A DNA stretch of 64,000 nucleotides, from positions 5,866,001 through 5,930,000 of the forward strand of contig NW_025062478.1 of NCBI RefSeq assembly GCF_000002995.4, given 5' to 3'. Both the position numbers and the translations under genes were made by a program. The stretch is from Brugia malayi. Its lineage: Eukaryota; Nematoda; Chromadorea; Rhabditida; Onchocercidae. A model generated the notes under the pieces. It was not told the origin of the DNA. It did no database searches and saw only the letters and a list, made by a program, of their open reading frames with translations. Below, one piece after another: positions 38,527 through 52,077 of the stretch (positions are counted from its first letter, which is position 1; each line of letters opens with the position of its first letter).

Positions 38527-41500
38527 ATGGCAAAGTCTTTGAGGACAAATGGTCGAGCTTTGTGGATTGAAGAATTTATGGAAGATGACATCTGTCATCA
38601 AGTGAGTTCAAGATATACAAGTTCGATTTTTTTAAAATTCAGCAATAAGGTCGAAATTATCTATTACATGATTGTTCCATAATTGTAGCGGTTGTTTTCC
38701 AACTGTCGAAATTATCATCGTTTTACTGTTTGCAAGGTATTGAAATTAGTAAAATTATCGGGGTGCATTTGGTTGCTACACATTAACAAAAGAGTGTGTA
38801 AAGAAATTTGATACAGAACAAATCTTTTTAAATCTATTTGCTAATTTGTTTTCAAGCTTGCTATTTTTTAAAGACAATAGCAACCGGGAATATGATTTAC
38901 TGTTTGAATAGTAGTTCTTATCATTTTAAGGATTATCAATATTTTTCGATGAATCTATGCATAGAAAAGTTAGGTTGCTTGAATTGCAATTCGGATAATC
39001 ACGAAACTATTGATTGTATTCTACCTTCACGCTTTATTTTTAAACATGGAAATAGAGAATACCCAAGAAAAATGGGTATGTTCAACATGATTCATTCTCA
39101 TCCAAAATACAACCTTTTTTTACTGCTATGATATACTTTAGCGTGAATGATAAAAAAATACCTTGTAGCAGTGAAAGAAAAGTGATTAGAGATGTTTTCA
39201 GGAATTTCACAATAGAAATTGACTTAAAGAAGTACTTCAAAAAAATTAAGGTGACACGGAAAAATAGTACTGCTCACTGCTAGCAAGAATTAAGACATGG
39301 CGGTGTAATAATAATGTCTGGCTAGTTTTGACCCTCCAACAGGTGGATTGAAAAAATGATTAGAAGAATGGGACAATAAGATCACTTCGTATAGTTTTGC
39401 TCTGTTTACCTTATTTATTGAAATGTAAGAAACTTCTAAGATTTTTCCGCAACTATTATTTTACAATAAGCGAACTATACAAATTATGCAAACTAAGAAG
39501 AGCCACTGAATTGATTATGTTATATATTTGTTTGTAGTGCTATTGAAGTTACGTTGTAATACCATTTCGAATCCACATTATATGTTACCCTGCGACTATC
39601 CCGTGAAAGGTACCGTTCTACACGTGGACCGAAAACAGAACTGTTTGTATGTAAGACCACAAAATCTTGATGGGATATACAGTGCAATGGAAAATTTTCT
39701 ACTTGACATTAGAAAAGTAATGTTATGTACAGCAACATCAAATAAAATTAACATTGGTGAGCAATTTTGTGTTTTTTAAAATTTTTGAATCTAATGTAAT
39801 TTTAGCATTTCAGTTATTTTATTGAAATTAATTTAGAAAATTTTAATGAATTCCAAATTATAAGAAATTCTATTTTTGAACTTTCAGCGAAAAAATATTC
39901 GACTCCCTCACTTATATATGTCTAGCTAACTGCGTGTTTAAATTATCAATAAAATGCAAGAGCATACTATTAAGTAATCTTGTTGTTCTTTGAAAAAATT
40001 TTGTTGATTGTTTAATTTCTCTTTTTTCCCCTCAAATTTTGGTAGCTTTTTCAAGTTCAAATGGCTCTTTTGATTTCTTGGACGATTTCTGGACTATTAA
40101 ATGTTGAGTGAGCCAAAAGAGACAAATATCAGAAGTATGACAAAAAGTATTTTTTTTAAGGAGATGTTTACTTAATACGTCGACAAGATAGTGATGCTTT
40201 GGCTCGTGGTGTATGCGCTCATATGTATTTTAACTGGCAGATGGCTACACAGTGGCAGGTTAATGCTGTTTTTTTTTTTTTTTTTTTTAACTTTTATTCC
40301 TAAAACTTCGGAAATTTAAGAAACATGCAAATCTATCTATGACTTACATCAAAACGAACAGATTTGAATGCGAAATAATACATTTTATTCAGTTGTGTTA
40401 TTCCCGAAGAACTGTAAGCTTTCAACATGCTTGAATAATAGATCTTATTTTCTTGTGTTTTGATTATCTCTCGAAGAAATTTCAGTAATTCTATTTCTTA
40501 CTGGTTCTCCAATCCTTTAATATTTTTGCTTGCCTCCTTGTACTATGGTTCCTCCATATTGTCCCCTTCAGTGTAGTATGCCTTATTACTTTCATCTAAT
40601 CTTTACCGTTTCTTTCATTTATGAGTAGCATTTATTTTGGAAATCAATAATTCCATGGATCTACTTGAATCGACATGTAGATAGCAATGTTGAATTTTCA
40701 GGATAAATTAATACGAAAAGAGTATAAAGTGATCCGTTAAGAAATCAGCTTGCTTAGTACTTGCCATTTTTAAGATGTATCTAATCGATATTGGACAAAC
40801 CGAATTTGTTGATCAGCGTTCAATTTACTTATTGCCTGCACAACTTCATTCAATGCCACCAATGGCAATACCTTTGGTATTGGCAAATTGTCGCATTGGT
40901 TATGAAAGTTTGGTTAGCTGTAACATGGATCACTTCCCAATGCTAAATATTGGTTCCACATGCATATTTGCGTTATCATCTTCTTATAAAGATAAGTTCC
41001 TCTTCTAAGATTTCTAAGTGATATTATTTAGAAGTCATCTACTGCAAACTGTAAAAATGCGCGAAATGTTAGTTTTATTTTCTCCTGAAAAGTCAATTTT
41101 TGGGATGACAGTTAGATAGAAAAACAACTTAAAACAAACTATTAAAGAAAAATCGATTAATTTTGATTATGATAATTACCAGACAATTATTTGATAAGGA
41201 TCTATATTTGATATTGCATTTGATAACTGATTTAGGTCAATCTTTATCACTATCAAAGGATGGCTATTACCCAAGTTTTGTGAATTCGCCATATCCACTA
41301 CCTCTTTTAGCTCGAATTTTTGGTGGAACATCAGTACGTGATGAAATATTTTGCAAATGGGTAATACACTCTTTTATATGCAAATTAATGAGCAGGACAG
41401 AACAGACTTTTCAGTTAGAAGAGCGAGAAGCGAAGTGTCACTGATAGCAATAAGATTGAGTTCAACAAAAATCTACTGCTAGTGTCTTGATCATATTAAA

Positions 41501-44500
41501 TAAACATCGGTTTTTAGCATACTAATAATGAGTAATGTATTAACAGAACTATTACATTGAGTATTTGAAATAGTGGGGAAGCTCTTGTATTTCAACAATA
41601 TTTTGCAAGGCAACAAAATTAAAAAAAAACCAAATCAGATTTTTTCATATCAATCAATTAGTAACTTTATTGATCAGACGATGAAAACTAAGTGATGGAT
41701 TACAATTAATAAGTTGATAACTAAAGTTGATTGTTGATAAGGATGTTTTAAATATAAGTAAATACTATTTCTAATCATGTACGAATTCTTCCGAAACAAA
41801 ATTTATTCTGCTGACAACTCAATGAGTAAATGATATGAAATGGAACGGTTTCCAATGATTAATATTAGAAGATATTCCAAAAACTTATTCATGACTCTCT
41901 TTTTTTATTCGTTGTCCAGCTATACCAAAGATTCCGCATTGAATAATGATCGAATACATTTATCACTAAAAATCTTCTGTCTTGCAGGGCTTACCAGAAA
42001 TTTCTTCTGTCAATCAACCTGTCTGTCCACTATATTGTCCGTCAACGTTTTCATTCAACAGGTTTACTCTGGGATATTCATTACCGGTTACACTGACTGT
42101 ACGAGTCACCGAAAAGATCACCCAAGGTTATTATTGGCTTCGTGATGCTTCTGCTTGTTCCATCATTAGCAAGGTTGTTTTTATCTAAATTCAAAAAAAA
42201 AAAACATTTTTAGATATTCATAAGGCTAACAATCATTTACACATATCAGAAATACTAGCAATTTTCAAATATTTAACACAAGGTCCTTTATTACGAGAGA
42301 AATGACACTGAAGAATGCACGAGTGTCATTTTCACTTTCAAGTAAAGCCTGGAAACTAGCTATTTATTTGTAACTCAAGCTTCAAAAATTTCATAGGATA
42401 TTTCATTTATTTTTTTAAATTTTAGAACCAATAATTCAATCTGCATTATATATTCTATTAAACTTGTTTGAGTAACTTATATGAACTTGAATTCGTATAC
42501 AAAGATTTCGAAAAGCGAATATAGGCATTTACTTAAATTTACAGAAACTTTTCTGTATATCTCATTCGTCAAAGGATTGCCAGCGTCAGTTTTCAGAGAT
42601 TGTCAGCTTATCAAATCCTCTTCATTTAGCCTTTCTGGTGCCTTGTCAAATTGAGGACAGCTATGCATATCAACGGTGTCTCAATGCTGTTTACCTTGTT
42701 TTCTAGCTGCTCAGCAATGCAATAATTGAGAAAATCTTATTTTAATTTTCCTAGGTCAATGTTAACAAAATAATAGTCATACTTTAAGCAAATAGTATTA
42801 CCATCCAACGGTTTATGGCCATACATTGAAGACAAGCGTTCACTGGCCTGCATTGCACATATTCAGCGTCCAGTACACAAACAGCCTCGTTATTACCGGT
42901 TGGTCAAATTATAAGGAAGATCAGAAAAAGGAAAATAACCAGTTCCATGCAATTTTTCCCTAATTCCAATCATATATCAGGAATGAAATTAGAGAATAGC
43001 AGAAGTTGTATATTAAATTTGTATTCGAAGTGTTAAAATCTTGTTTTTATACATACATCAAGATTTATTTTATGGAATGCTTTCAAAAAGTGCGCAAAAT
43101 ATTTTCATGATGAATTATTTGCTGTATTCATGTTTATAATGGTCTGACCTTTTTACTTGTACAAAATTAATTTCATAGTACATTTGGAAGAGAACTTATT
43201 TGTATTCAACTACTTTTAAATATCTTCTTTTTGTACTACTCTGTATGGAGAATTGACTATTTCTTTAACTATTTGAGAAATAAATATGATTGTTACAGGG
43301 CAGTAGCTAGCAATTTCGATAATCAGAAAAGTTGTTGTATGGTATTTTTGATTGATTATGGTCAAACATTATATTGCGATGTTCATCATCTCTTCGATCT
43401 TTCCGATCAGGTAAGAACTTGTATTTCCAGAAGCTGCAAAATACTGCCAAGAACAAGTTAATTTAACGAGTAATAAATTCTTGTTCCAGCCTCCGACAGT
43501 TTTGTATACATTGGCTGCAGCATTTAAATGCAGCGTAAACCGAAGAAATCAAATTGAAGATGGAATTCATGCTGCAAAGGTCACACTTTTTTCTTCTTTT
43601 GCAATAATTGTTTTTGTTTGGAATAAAAATTATTATTATTCCATTTCTTGATTTGCAATTGTTTTAAGGATTAATACATATTTAAGTAGAGCTGATGATT
43701 AGTTCAGAGTAGCAAATTACTTATAACAGATATTAGATAATTTAAAAAGAAAAAAATGTAATGGATTAATTTAGTGAATCTTTGGAATGCAATAAGTTAA
43801 CAAGGCGTGATTGTGTGTAGATGAGCTTCAAAGAAGAAATATTGCAATGCGGCTTATTTGTCTTTTGTTTACGACGTAATAATTAGGTTAATTAGTTTTA
43901 AAATCATAAGAACTATTATTAAGAAAGATTTAGAATTGGAAAGATACCGACATGATGGCGAACTGTAACATCATTCAGCAATTGTTTACTATTGAGTACT
44001 AATACCAAAATAGTTGTTTGCTTGAAACGATACTAATTATTATAGCTTGCGATGGATGAACGATACATTATCCAAGTAATTGGCAAAAAGGATGAGACAA
44101 CCTATGTTGCAACTGTTGACATGCACATCCAGGCTGATTTTCAATATCCAAGACCTTTAGATGTGTCAAATGGAATGCTTGTTAATAATTCGCAACTTTT
44201 AATGTTAGGTTACAACGACCAAATCAATCAAGCTAACGAAATTCCGGATAATAATATCAATATTAGTAATATCAATTATAATGGCAATGATAATAATTCA
44301 ATGAAGATAAGAACAATGTTTCCGGCAATCAGTATGCAATTGTCATCCAATCGGTTGGTCCTTTTTTTTTTTCTTTTTCATTGGAATTATAATTAGATTT
44401 TCATTTTTTCAACGAGTATAAAAGCAAATGTTTTTGACAACTAAATAAATTAATGATTGTATAGAGAATATCTGCATAATTGTCCAGCACTCATTTTGCA

Positions 44501-47500
44501 TGTATATTGATTTTTATGGAATTTAACAATAATTAACACATTTTTAAGGAAAATTTTTTTCAAGAAAAAATGACACGGATCGGTGCATTACAATCATGCT
44601 TAAATGAAGTATGTACGACACAATAAATATAGTACAAAGAAATGAAATCGTTTCAGAGAAATCGGAAACAGTTTGAAAGCATTAGATGCAAAGTTAAGTA
44701 TTAAATTAGCACAAATATCTAATCGGATCGATGAAATATTCAACAATCTCCGTAGCTTACAGGTAAATAGAATGTCAGACACATAAGGCTTCAGAATATC
44801 AGTTAATCCGATATTAATGTATCAGAAGCGTTTGTAGAAAAAATGCGATATTGGCAGCAAACTTACTTTTTTCACTAGTATGCTAAATCTACTAATTAAG
44901 CCCTTGTATTGCCTTGGTATCAATAATTATTCAGTTTTGATTACTATTTTATACATTTTTACAGAATGTATCTATGTCAAAATGACATTAATTTCAGCTA
45001 ACTAATAGTACCTCAAATTTATTTCCATTCCCGCAAATGTATCAATACAGTAACGTACAAGGAGTATCGAACAATGGAATACGTCAAAATCAAGCATCTT
45101 CATTTTCTGTTGGCGGTGGAAACGATGTACTTTTCTATGGCACCAATTGTCAGTCGTCATTACTTGGGCAAACACCTTTACCAAGGTACCAGTCAAATAT
45201 GTGTTTAAAAGTTAATTTCTGAATTATTTTAATTTTACTATTCTTAGATGTTAAATAGAAGTTATATATCAAAAACAAAAGTTTATAATTTCATTTCATT
45301 TTCTGATGAATTCATCTTTATAATTAGTAGTTAATAGTAATATGTGATTAAAACAAAAAAAAAATGATTTTATGCTCACTAATCTTAGATGTCAAACAGT
45401 TATGTATCCTCAACAGTACAAACAACAAAAACCAAATATCGTTGTACCAAGCGGTCGTAACTATTTCCGCTGCATTGAAAATGACAGGTGCGCACTTGTA
45501 AACCATCCATCTCAATCCCATCATCAACCTCACACCTATACAAATCATATCAGTCAACAAAGTTTGTTCATTTACATTTTTTTCTTCTAACTGTCGAATT
45601 GAACAGATTCATAATTTTGAGTCTTATTAACCGAATCACTAAATGGATTTATTTCATAGATTGAAATGAAAAGTTTATCTTTAAGAGGACGGACTAAGTC
45701 TGATCAGCTCCTTCTTTAGGAAAGATGCACTTAATTTATCAGCGACGACCACGTAGCATCAAAGGTACTGTACTAAGCAGTTTGTGAATCTGTTGTAGGA
45801 GAACGTAGGAGGATTGACTCATCGAATGACTTCATCGTTGGTGTCATCGTCTCACGAAATATTAACAACTTATTTTGTACACTTATTTCGACTTTGTGTT
45901 GATGTTGCAGTCCAAAGGCATGCAATCGATTATACTCAACAATTTCATCAACTACCACGTCAACCACGTGTAATGATACCAGGCTGCACAATATGTTCAC
46001 AACAACGTGATCTTGAGAATCAAACTTCACGATCGTGCTGTTTCTGTGGTGCTTACGTGGAAACTAGACGACGTTGTTTCACCAGCTCAAATGACGCTTC
46101 CATCCGATGTTCAACAATGCCACGTTTAAATGCCACACATTTGCAACCATTCACTTATGCATCTGCAAATGGTTTCCGTCGTGCTTCGACAGTTCCTGTC
46201 AATTCCTCATCTACGATCCATTCATTGTGCAAGGTAATCTCCAGGACTATTAAAATTGATTAATATTCTCCTAAAATTCATTCTTTTAAGAAATTTCAGT
46301 GATTCAGAGGCAGAATTTTTTCCAATTTGGTTACAGTTTTTAAAAAACAGTCAACAGTCCTTCGATTTACACAATCATCTGTTTTCACATTATTTTTTAA
46401 GTGTAATCTCGAAAATCCTTTTAACACTTTACTGATAATTAGAACTTCTGATAATTGAATGATTGTAACTTAGCAGAATTTCAATACACCTTCGAACGCG
46501 GACAGCCAACTATCATCACGATCTACTTCATCTGATGATGGTGAGTTCACAAATCACGAATTAACAGAAAGCAAGAAGTTGCGTGACAAGAAAGTGATTG
46601 GGGCTAGGAAAGAACAAGCAGTTATTGAGGACAGCCTTACCACTGGTATTGGTACTATGCGAAGGAATTGGCAAATGAAAGAAGCCAAAGAATTTGAGGC
46701 TATAAATAATTCTCAAGGTAAACTACTAATTATTTATCGTTTTCTAGAAATCTTTAAGATGAACTATCGGAACAATTGCAACAATGGAATAACCTTGCAG
46801 ATCTAATTATCCTTAAAGTGTTCTTTGTCTACCAATGTAATACTTTTTCCTGCCATTTTTTTTTCAATATTCTAATAGAGAGAAAATGTAGCTGTTATGA
46901 ATGATACAAATGATGTGTATCATGATTTAGTATAGTATCATAAACAGCTAGCATTCATTAAAAATAATTATCCAGCATTTTCAAGAAATCATTAAGATGA
47001 ATTAACGGATAAATCAATGAATTGATTCATTATTCTAATATAATACCTTGATTATGACAATGTAAAAACTCACTTTCAGATTTCCAGTTTCTGAACAAAA
47101 ATTATGCGGAAGGCCAGTTATCGTCACCATTTTTCGAGAAGTCCGCTGAACCTGCTAGAACTACATGCTTCACAGTTAGTTGTCACCATAATCATATCTA
47201 TCTTTTCGTTTATTTAAATGATATCAGAATTTTGTATTTATGAGACTTCTTGAAACTGTCCTTTTAAATCAGTTTAAATACTGTTTCAGAACTACTCATC
47301 CAAGTTATAGCTGGATTGTTTGCTTTACAGTTTATTTAAAAGTTCTGCACTAAATCTTATATTTTTTGCCTTTTTTTTATTGACCAACCGTTTTTATTAA
47401 TATTTCTTCCGATTGAATTTTAGAAGAATTCGTGGTGTATAATTATTTGAATAAATTTTTTTCAAAATTTTCAGAAAGAAGAAATTGAAATGTTGACAAA

Positions 47501-50002
47501 TCGGAAGTCGAATTCAACATTCTCTTTAGTTCAAGGTATATGTGACATTGTTCCGCCTTCTTTTTGAATTATAGCGAATTCATTTGTTCAGTCTATCCAT
47601 TTATTCCTGCTGCATTCAGATCAAGTTCTTCTAATTTAGATAAACATAAATCACTTCTAGTATTTCCTAGTAATTATTTAATAAGATTGATTTATTTTCA
47701 TGCTACATTAACGCATTCTTTTCACCATACTATGTTATTTCAGAGGTTAATAGTCAAGTGAGAAATAATTCTGATAATATTACACTCAGCGAGACGTCCC
47801 GTGAAGCGCAAAATCAAGTATTATCAATGTTCATTTCGCATATTTTTTTTTTTTTTTTTTTGTGGATTCAAATTTACTTTTAGAAGCTTACTATACAGTT
47901 TTTAGAACATAGCGGAGTCATGCTGGATTTGTGGAAAAGTTGGTCATCTGACAAGATATTGCCAGTCAACATTGCCAACTGTTTTGCTTTTAGCTCAAGA
48001 AATGAAAGAGGAAAAGGTGTGCAATAATTTCGATTTTTTTACGCCGGGAATTTGAAATAACTCAAATTACCCCACTCTCAGACTGAGCAGGTATTGACGA
48101 AGTGAAACCATTTTCTTTGAGGCCAATTACCAGAATAGGTCCAGTTCAGTTCTGATAAAATAGAGAAATTGTTGTCAAAAAAAGATGGCACTTACTAGGC
48201 GGAATAGAAAACACGGTTACAATATAAGTGTAACCATGTTTTCTGTTCCTGGTTCCCTTATAGCTAAAGAAAGCAGCTGATAAACCACGTGACGAAAAAG
48301 GTAGGATGCTTTATACGAGTGATGAATCCTCTAACGATGAACTGGATTATGATAGTGATTCTGATAAGGACAATAAACAGGTGATCTATATTTAAAATTA
48401 AGTTTTTTATATGAATACTTATAATTTGATGAGATAGTGAAGTTTTCAAGTATAGTTTAGTGATAAGCTCTCCAAGTATCCATAGTAGTTTATACGAGTG
48501 ATGAATCCTGTAAGCAAAGATATTGGAGAAGGATGCTAAATTCGCACAATTCTAGTATAAATTCAATTCCAAAAACTTTTTAAATTTAGGTGAAAAATAG
48601 TTCAAGTTTGGATCATGATATTAAATTATTATCGGACGATGATGAAAAAGACGAATTCGAAATTACACTGAAATATAAGGTACTTAAAGATTAATTCTTC
48701 TGAAAAATGTTATATTAAAACTACACCAGACATTATTGCGGAAAAACTCAAAAGTTGAAAATGGAAGATTTCACAAATTAGTTCAATTTTAAACTTTAGT
48801 GAATAGTTTCTGATATGTTTCTGCATGAATACTATTTATTATGTAGTTGTTGAACTGTTGATGAAAGAGATAATTTCAGCCTTACTTTGCTCATATGAAT
48901 GTGGAATTTGGGCAGAAATACGTGGTTTTTCGATCGGATGAAGATATAGCATGTTTATTATGGCCATTATTTTTCGTGCAGATACAGTCAGATGAATGTG
49001 AGCAAACATTAGAAGAGCATTTGGATTCATTAGATGCCAATATTCCACTTGCTAATGCGGAAATGGTAATAGAAATTGCTTACTTGAATGAAATATTTGA
49101 TATATCTGGAATGAAAATATGAGACACAGATTTATATTATCCTGCTAGTATACCTGATTGCAGAATGAACTGAGATACTTTTGTTTCTCATTCTTTCTTC
49201 TTTTTCTCAAGTTTGTCATTGCATCGTTTCAACGTTAGCATCATTTAACGTATATTTAATGTGAGTAACGTAGTTATGAGAAGAAAATCGCTTACTAGGT
49301 TATCTGGTAAGTATGATTCATTGTAAATTAATCAAAAATTGCTCATTCCATATTTTTCGATTTTTTATATAGGTCGTTGGTACCTTGTGTGTCGCATATT
49401 GTGAACGTTTCGATGCTAAATTTCGTGCAGTAATAACGGCACTATGTTCAAATCTTGTTGAAGTATTTTACATTGATTATGGTAATTACGAATGGGTTGA
49501 ACATAATACACTGTCGTCAATTGCTGATCAGGTATCAGTTATACATCTTTTTTTCGAATCACATAACAATGCTTTCTTTCCTCAATATTTTCCTTTCATG
49601 GATGCAAATTTTTTAAATTTCTGTGACACAAATCTTTAAATAATTTAGCATTTTAAAAGTTTGAAACTGTTGATAGTCCATGCAGTGAATTATGAAAGAA
49701 AACGCTGTCACTTATAGCAAATATTTAAATAAAACCTAAAAATGAGACGCCTAATTTAAGAATTTCTTATTTATTGAAAATTTCAGGATAAAACAACAGT
49801 TACTCATCCAGGAATGGCTATTCCATGTATTCTAAATTCTTACCATGAGAAGGAAATATTTTCTCGTTTATCGAAGAGCGATATTATTAAAATGAAATTA
49901 GCGGTTGGCTGTGGTCAACGAAGTTTTCTTCTCAATTTCCGGAAACGACGTCCGGATGGTGTATGCGTTGTAGAACTAGAGGGTGGAGCAAAAATGGATT
50001 GA
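38527..50002 (+). CDS. Multi-Tudor domain protein with two CCHC zinc knuckles
   Basis: Twenty-seven phase-consistent exons, 4,065 nt, 1,354 residues: 38527-38601, 38689-38736, 38874-39075, 39538-39756, 40046-40102, 40164-40258, 40775-40995, 41183-41360, 41988-42173, 42545-42675, 43299-43410, 43490-43579, 44046-44353, 44657-44762, 44998-45185, 45389-45561, 45911-46233, 46474-46717, 47080-47174, 47475-47535, 47744-47817, 47906-48016, 48264-48380, 48590-48679, 48880-49065, 49373-49531, 49787-50002. Domains in order: CCHC knuckle CLNCNSDNHETIDC (about 76-89); extended Tudor 1 with MYLIDIGQTEFVDQRSIYLL; Tudor 2 with MVFLIDYGQTLYCDVHHLF; Asn/Gln-rich linker with a short coiled coil (SLKALDAKLSIKLAQISNRI); a CxxC...CxxC finger (CTICSQQRD, CCFCGAYVE); CCHC knuckle CWICGKVGHLTRYC; an acidic Ser/Asp stretch; Tudor 3 with VEVFYIDYGNYEWVE. 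Tudor domains bind methyl-arginine or methyl-lysine partners; such proteins usually organise germ granules and small-RNA pathways. The germline role is inference. Weakest joints: the 40102-40164 intron and the exon 7 donor. Confidence 0.85.
41840..41945 (+). pseudogene. Possible relic of Tudor exon 7 in intron 8
   Basis: Translation reads MERFPMINIR and later LSSYTKDSA, paralleling exon 7's MDHFPMLNIG and LSSSYKDK in the same order. The first 29 bp match exon 7 from 40929 at roughly three quarters of positions. The spacing differs and no donor or acceptor frames it. Confidence 0.4.
48489..48509 (+). repeat. 21 bp exact copy of Tudor exon 23 sequence in the next intron
   Basis: TTTATACGAGTGATGAATCC plus T occurs inside exon 23 (48310-48330) and again at 48489-48509. 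The second copy is followed directly by GTAAGC, a good donor sequence, so it may be the 3' edge of a duplicated, decayed or alternative exon. Confidence 0.85.
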
Positions 50003-51680
50003 AATTTTCTGTTAATTTTGGGGAAAGGTATTTTGTATTAATTTTTATTTGTGTGATGTTTTATTCTGTTCTGACTAATGTTATTTCTATCCATGAGTTT
50101 CCTTCCATTCAGTTACAGCTAAACAGTTGTGAAATTTTAAACATTGTAGTTTCATCATTTCCCTTTTTAAGACTATATGATTTCCTGTTTGATGAAAAAC
50201 ATTCTGAAGTCTTCATTAAATATTTCAAGACAATCCAATTTTTTCCTTTTTTCAGCAACAAATAACATTATATTAGATCTAAAGCCAATTAAATATTGAG
50301 TTTTATATGTAATATATTATATTTCCCAACATTTTCAGCAGATTTTCGAATATTCCTGTGGAAACAGTTATCATTCTGGAATGAACTTTGAACAAAAAAA
50401 TCAATTCTTTATCTTTTCAATTTTCGTTTTTTTCTCACTTTAATAATTAAAGATTTGAATAATTTGCTTCCTATCCACTTTTGAAAATACAGTTCATAAT
50501 TCATTTCTTTTAAGGAAGTGATATAGAAACCCATTACATTATTGCATATTAAATTGGTTTTTTCTGCTCAGAAAAAAAAATTCAGATTGTTTTTGTGATA
50601 GGTAACAAAATTTACGTTTCATTTATATTGTATCGAAATAACCATGCATTTCGTCAGTTATATTTTGCGTAATTTTTCTGTTTATTATTTTTGAATTCTC
50701 ACTTAATTCGTCAATTATTAATTTATTATAATCCTCTTCAGTTTAAATTTCAATAAATTGGCAAAACCCTTACAGCTTCATTTGCGGTACTTAATTTATG
50801 GTAGCAACCTTCTCCTCACGCTTTCGTTGATGATGAGAAATTCCAAGTTTTGAAACCATAATAGGTAATTTTGTATCATATCATTCACTGATCAAAGTTG
50901 ACTTCTGAGCATTTTTTGCTCAGAAGTCAAATGAACGGAAATGAAAAAATATGATTAATTGATTAATTATTTATATTAAACAGTGTGACTAATTTTTATT
51001 TAGTGTTTCCTGTTTTATTACTAAATCAAATGAAAATTCTGAAATATTCTTATGTAAGTGCTTTAATTCTCATATATCATCACTTCTCCTTTATACTTGT
51101 ATTTCGTTCACAAAATTTTGTAAATGGTAATTCATTGTGTTTGGAAAATATATTATTGTTTTATTTTATTAGTATTGCACAGGCCTGAGAATTTATGTAA
51201 ATTGAACAGTACTGCACGATATTAACGCGTGAAGTTTAAAAAACTCTGAAAATAGTGTTGAAAATGTTTAGAAATAATTTTCTTCAGAACTAAGAGAAAC
51301 TTTAAAAACCATTTCTTTAAAACGTTTTGGAATTTCTCAAATATAGGAAGTTAGCTATAGGATTTACAAGTAAAGTGAGAAAATAATTCAAATTAAGTTC
51401 AAAGAGTGGTGAGCAAAAAGTTAGAGAAAAATAGAAGAAGGCAATGATTGTTTTAGTTCGTTTCTGTACAGTGAAAGATTTTACAATAATTGTACGTAAT
51501 TACGATGCGTCAATATTTACTTAGGCAGCAAATGTGATATTGAAGTAAAAAGAGCTTTACGAGACCAATTTCAGCCTTTTTTTATTACAAATTTAAGTTG
51601 CTAGTAGTAATCATGTTTTAAGATCTGCTATGAAAGAGATCGGTAGTTTGCCACTTGCTCTATCTTGATCTAAAATATGA
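50003..51680. other. Intergenic, AT-rich
   Basis: 3' flank of the Tudor gene and spacer. No coding exon, RNA gene or repeat of note seen on either strand. Confidence 0.55.
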
Positions 51681-51938
51681 TCATCCTGTAATGCATCTTT
51701 CTTCCACTTCACTGAGCTAAGACCTGATCCAGTTCCCTATCTTCTGATAAAAAGAAAAGAGTCCATAGTTCCGGTGATACAAAGATTAACACTTCAAGTT
51801 ACTACTGAATTAGAAACCCGGAAGCGTATGTTTTATAGATGAAGACATTACAACGGCTATAACCAACAACTTATAGATATGCCTCAGCACTCATGCAAAT
51901 ATTGTGGTAACACAATAGCGGCACTTCAAACGGATAAG
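51681..51938 (+). pseudogene. Coding relic with an in-frame stop, zinc-binding-like end
   Basis: An 86-codon stretch that reads as protein except for one TGA at 51840-51842. Before it: TELRPDPVPYLLIKRKESIV then PVIQRLTLQVTTELETRKRM. After it: RHYNGYNQQLIDMPQHSCKY and CGNTIAALQTDK, ending at AAG|GTAACA. Restoring the CpG-type change CGA>TGA would make an Arg-rich run and a continuous frame. No flanking exons were found, so it looks like a decayed exon or gene fragment. The CKYCG pair suggests a former zinc site; family unknown. Confidence 0.5.
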
Positions 51939-52077
51939 GTAACATCAATTACATATTCAGACGTCTTTAATGCAAATAAGAATTATCTATGGATAAAATA
52001 TTTGCAAAATTTGAAATAAGCACTGAGTATAATCATAAATAAGTACTACTAGGGATAAGTGGTAGCAATTAGTAGAA

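Noticed and set aside
39202..39250. Exon-like segment in Tudor intron 3 (FTIEIDLKKYFKKI between AG and GT)
   Set aside because: Its phase does not fit either neighbour; inclusion would introduce a stop. Exon 3 joins directly to 39538 in phase.
40953..41182. Alternative short end for Tudor exon 7 at 40952 joined to 41236
   Set aside because: In phase, but it drops 32 residues that fit the extended Tudor fold (STCIFALSSSYKDK, LFDKDLYLILHLITDLG); the longer exons also join in phase.
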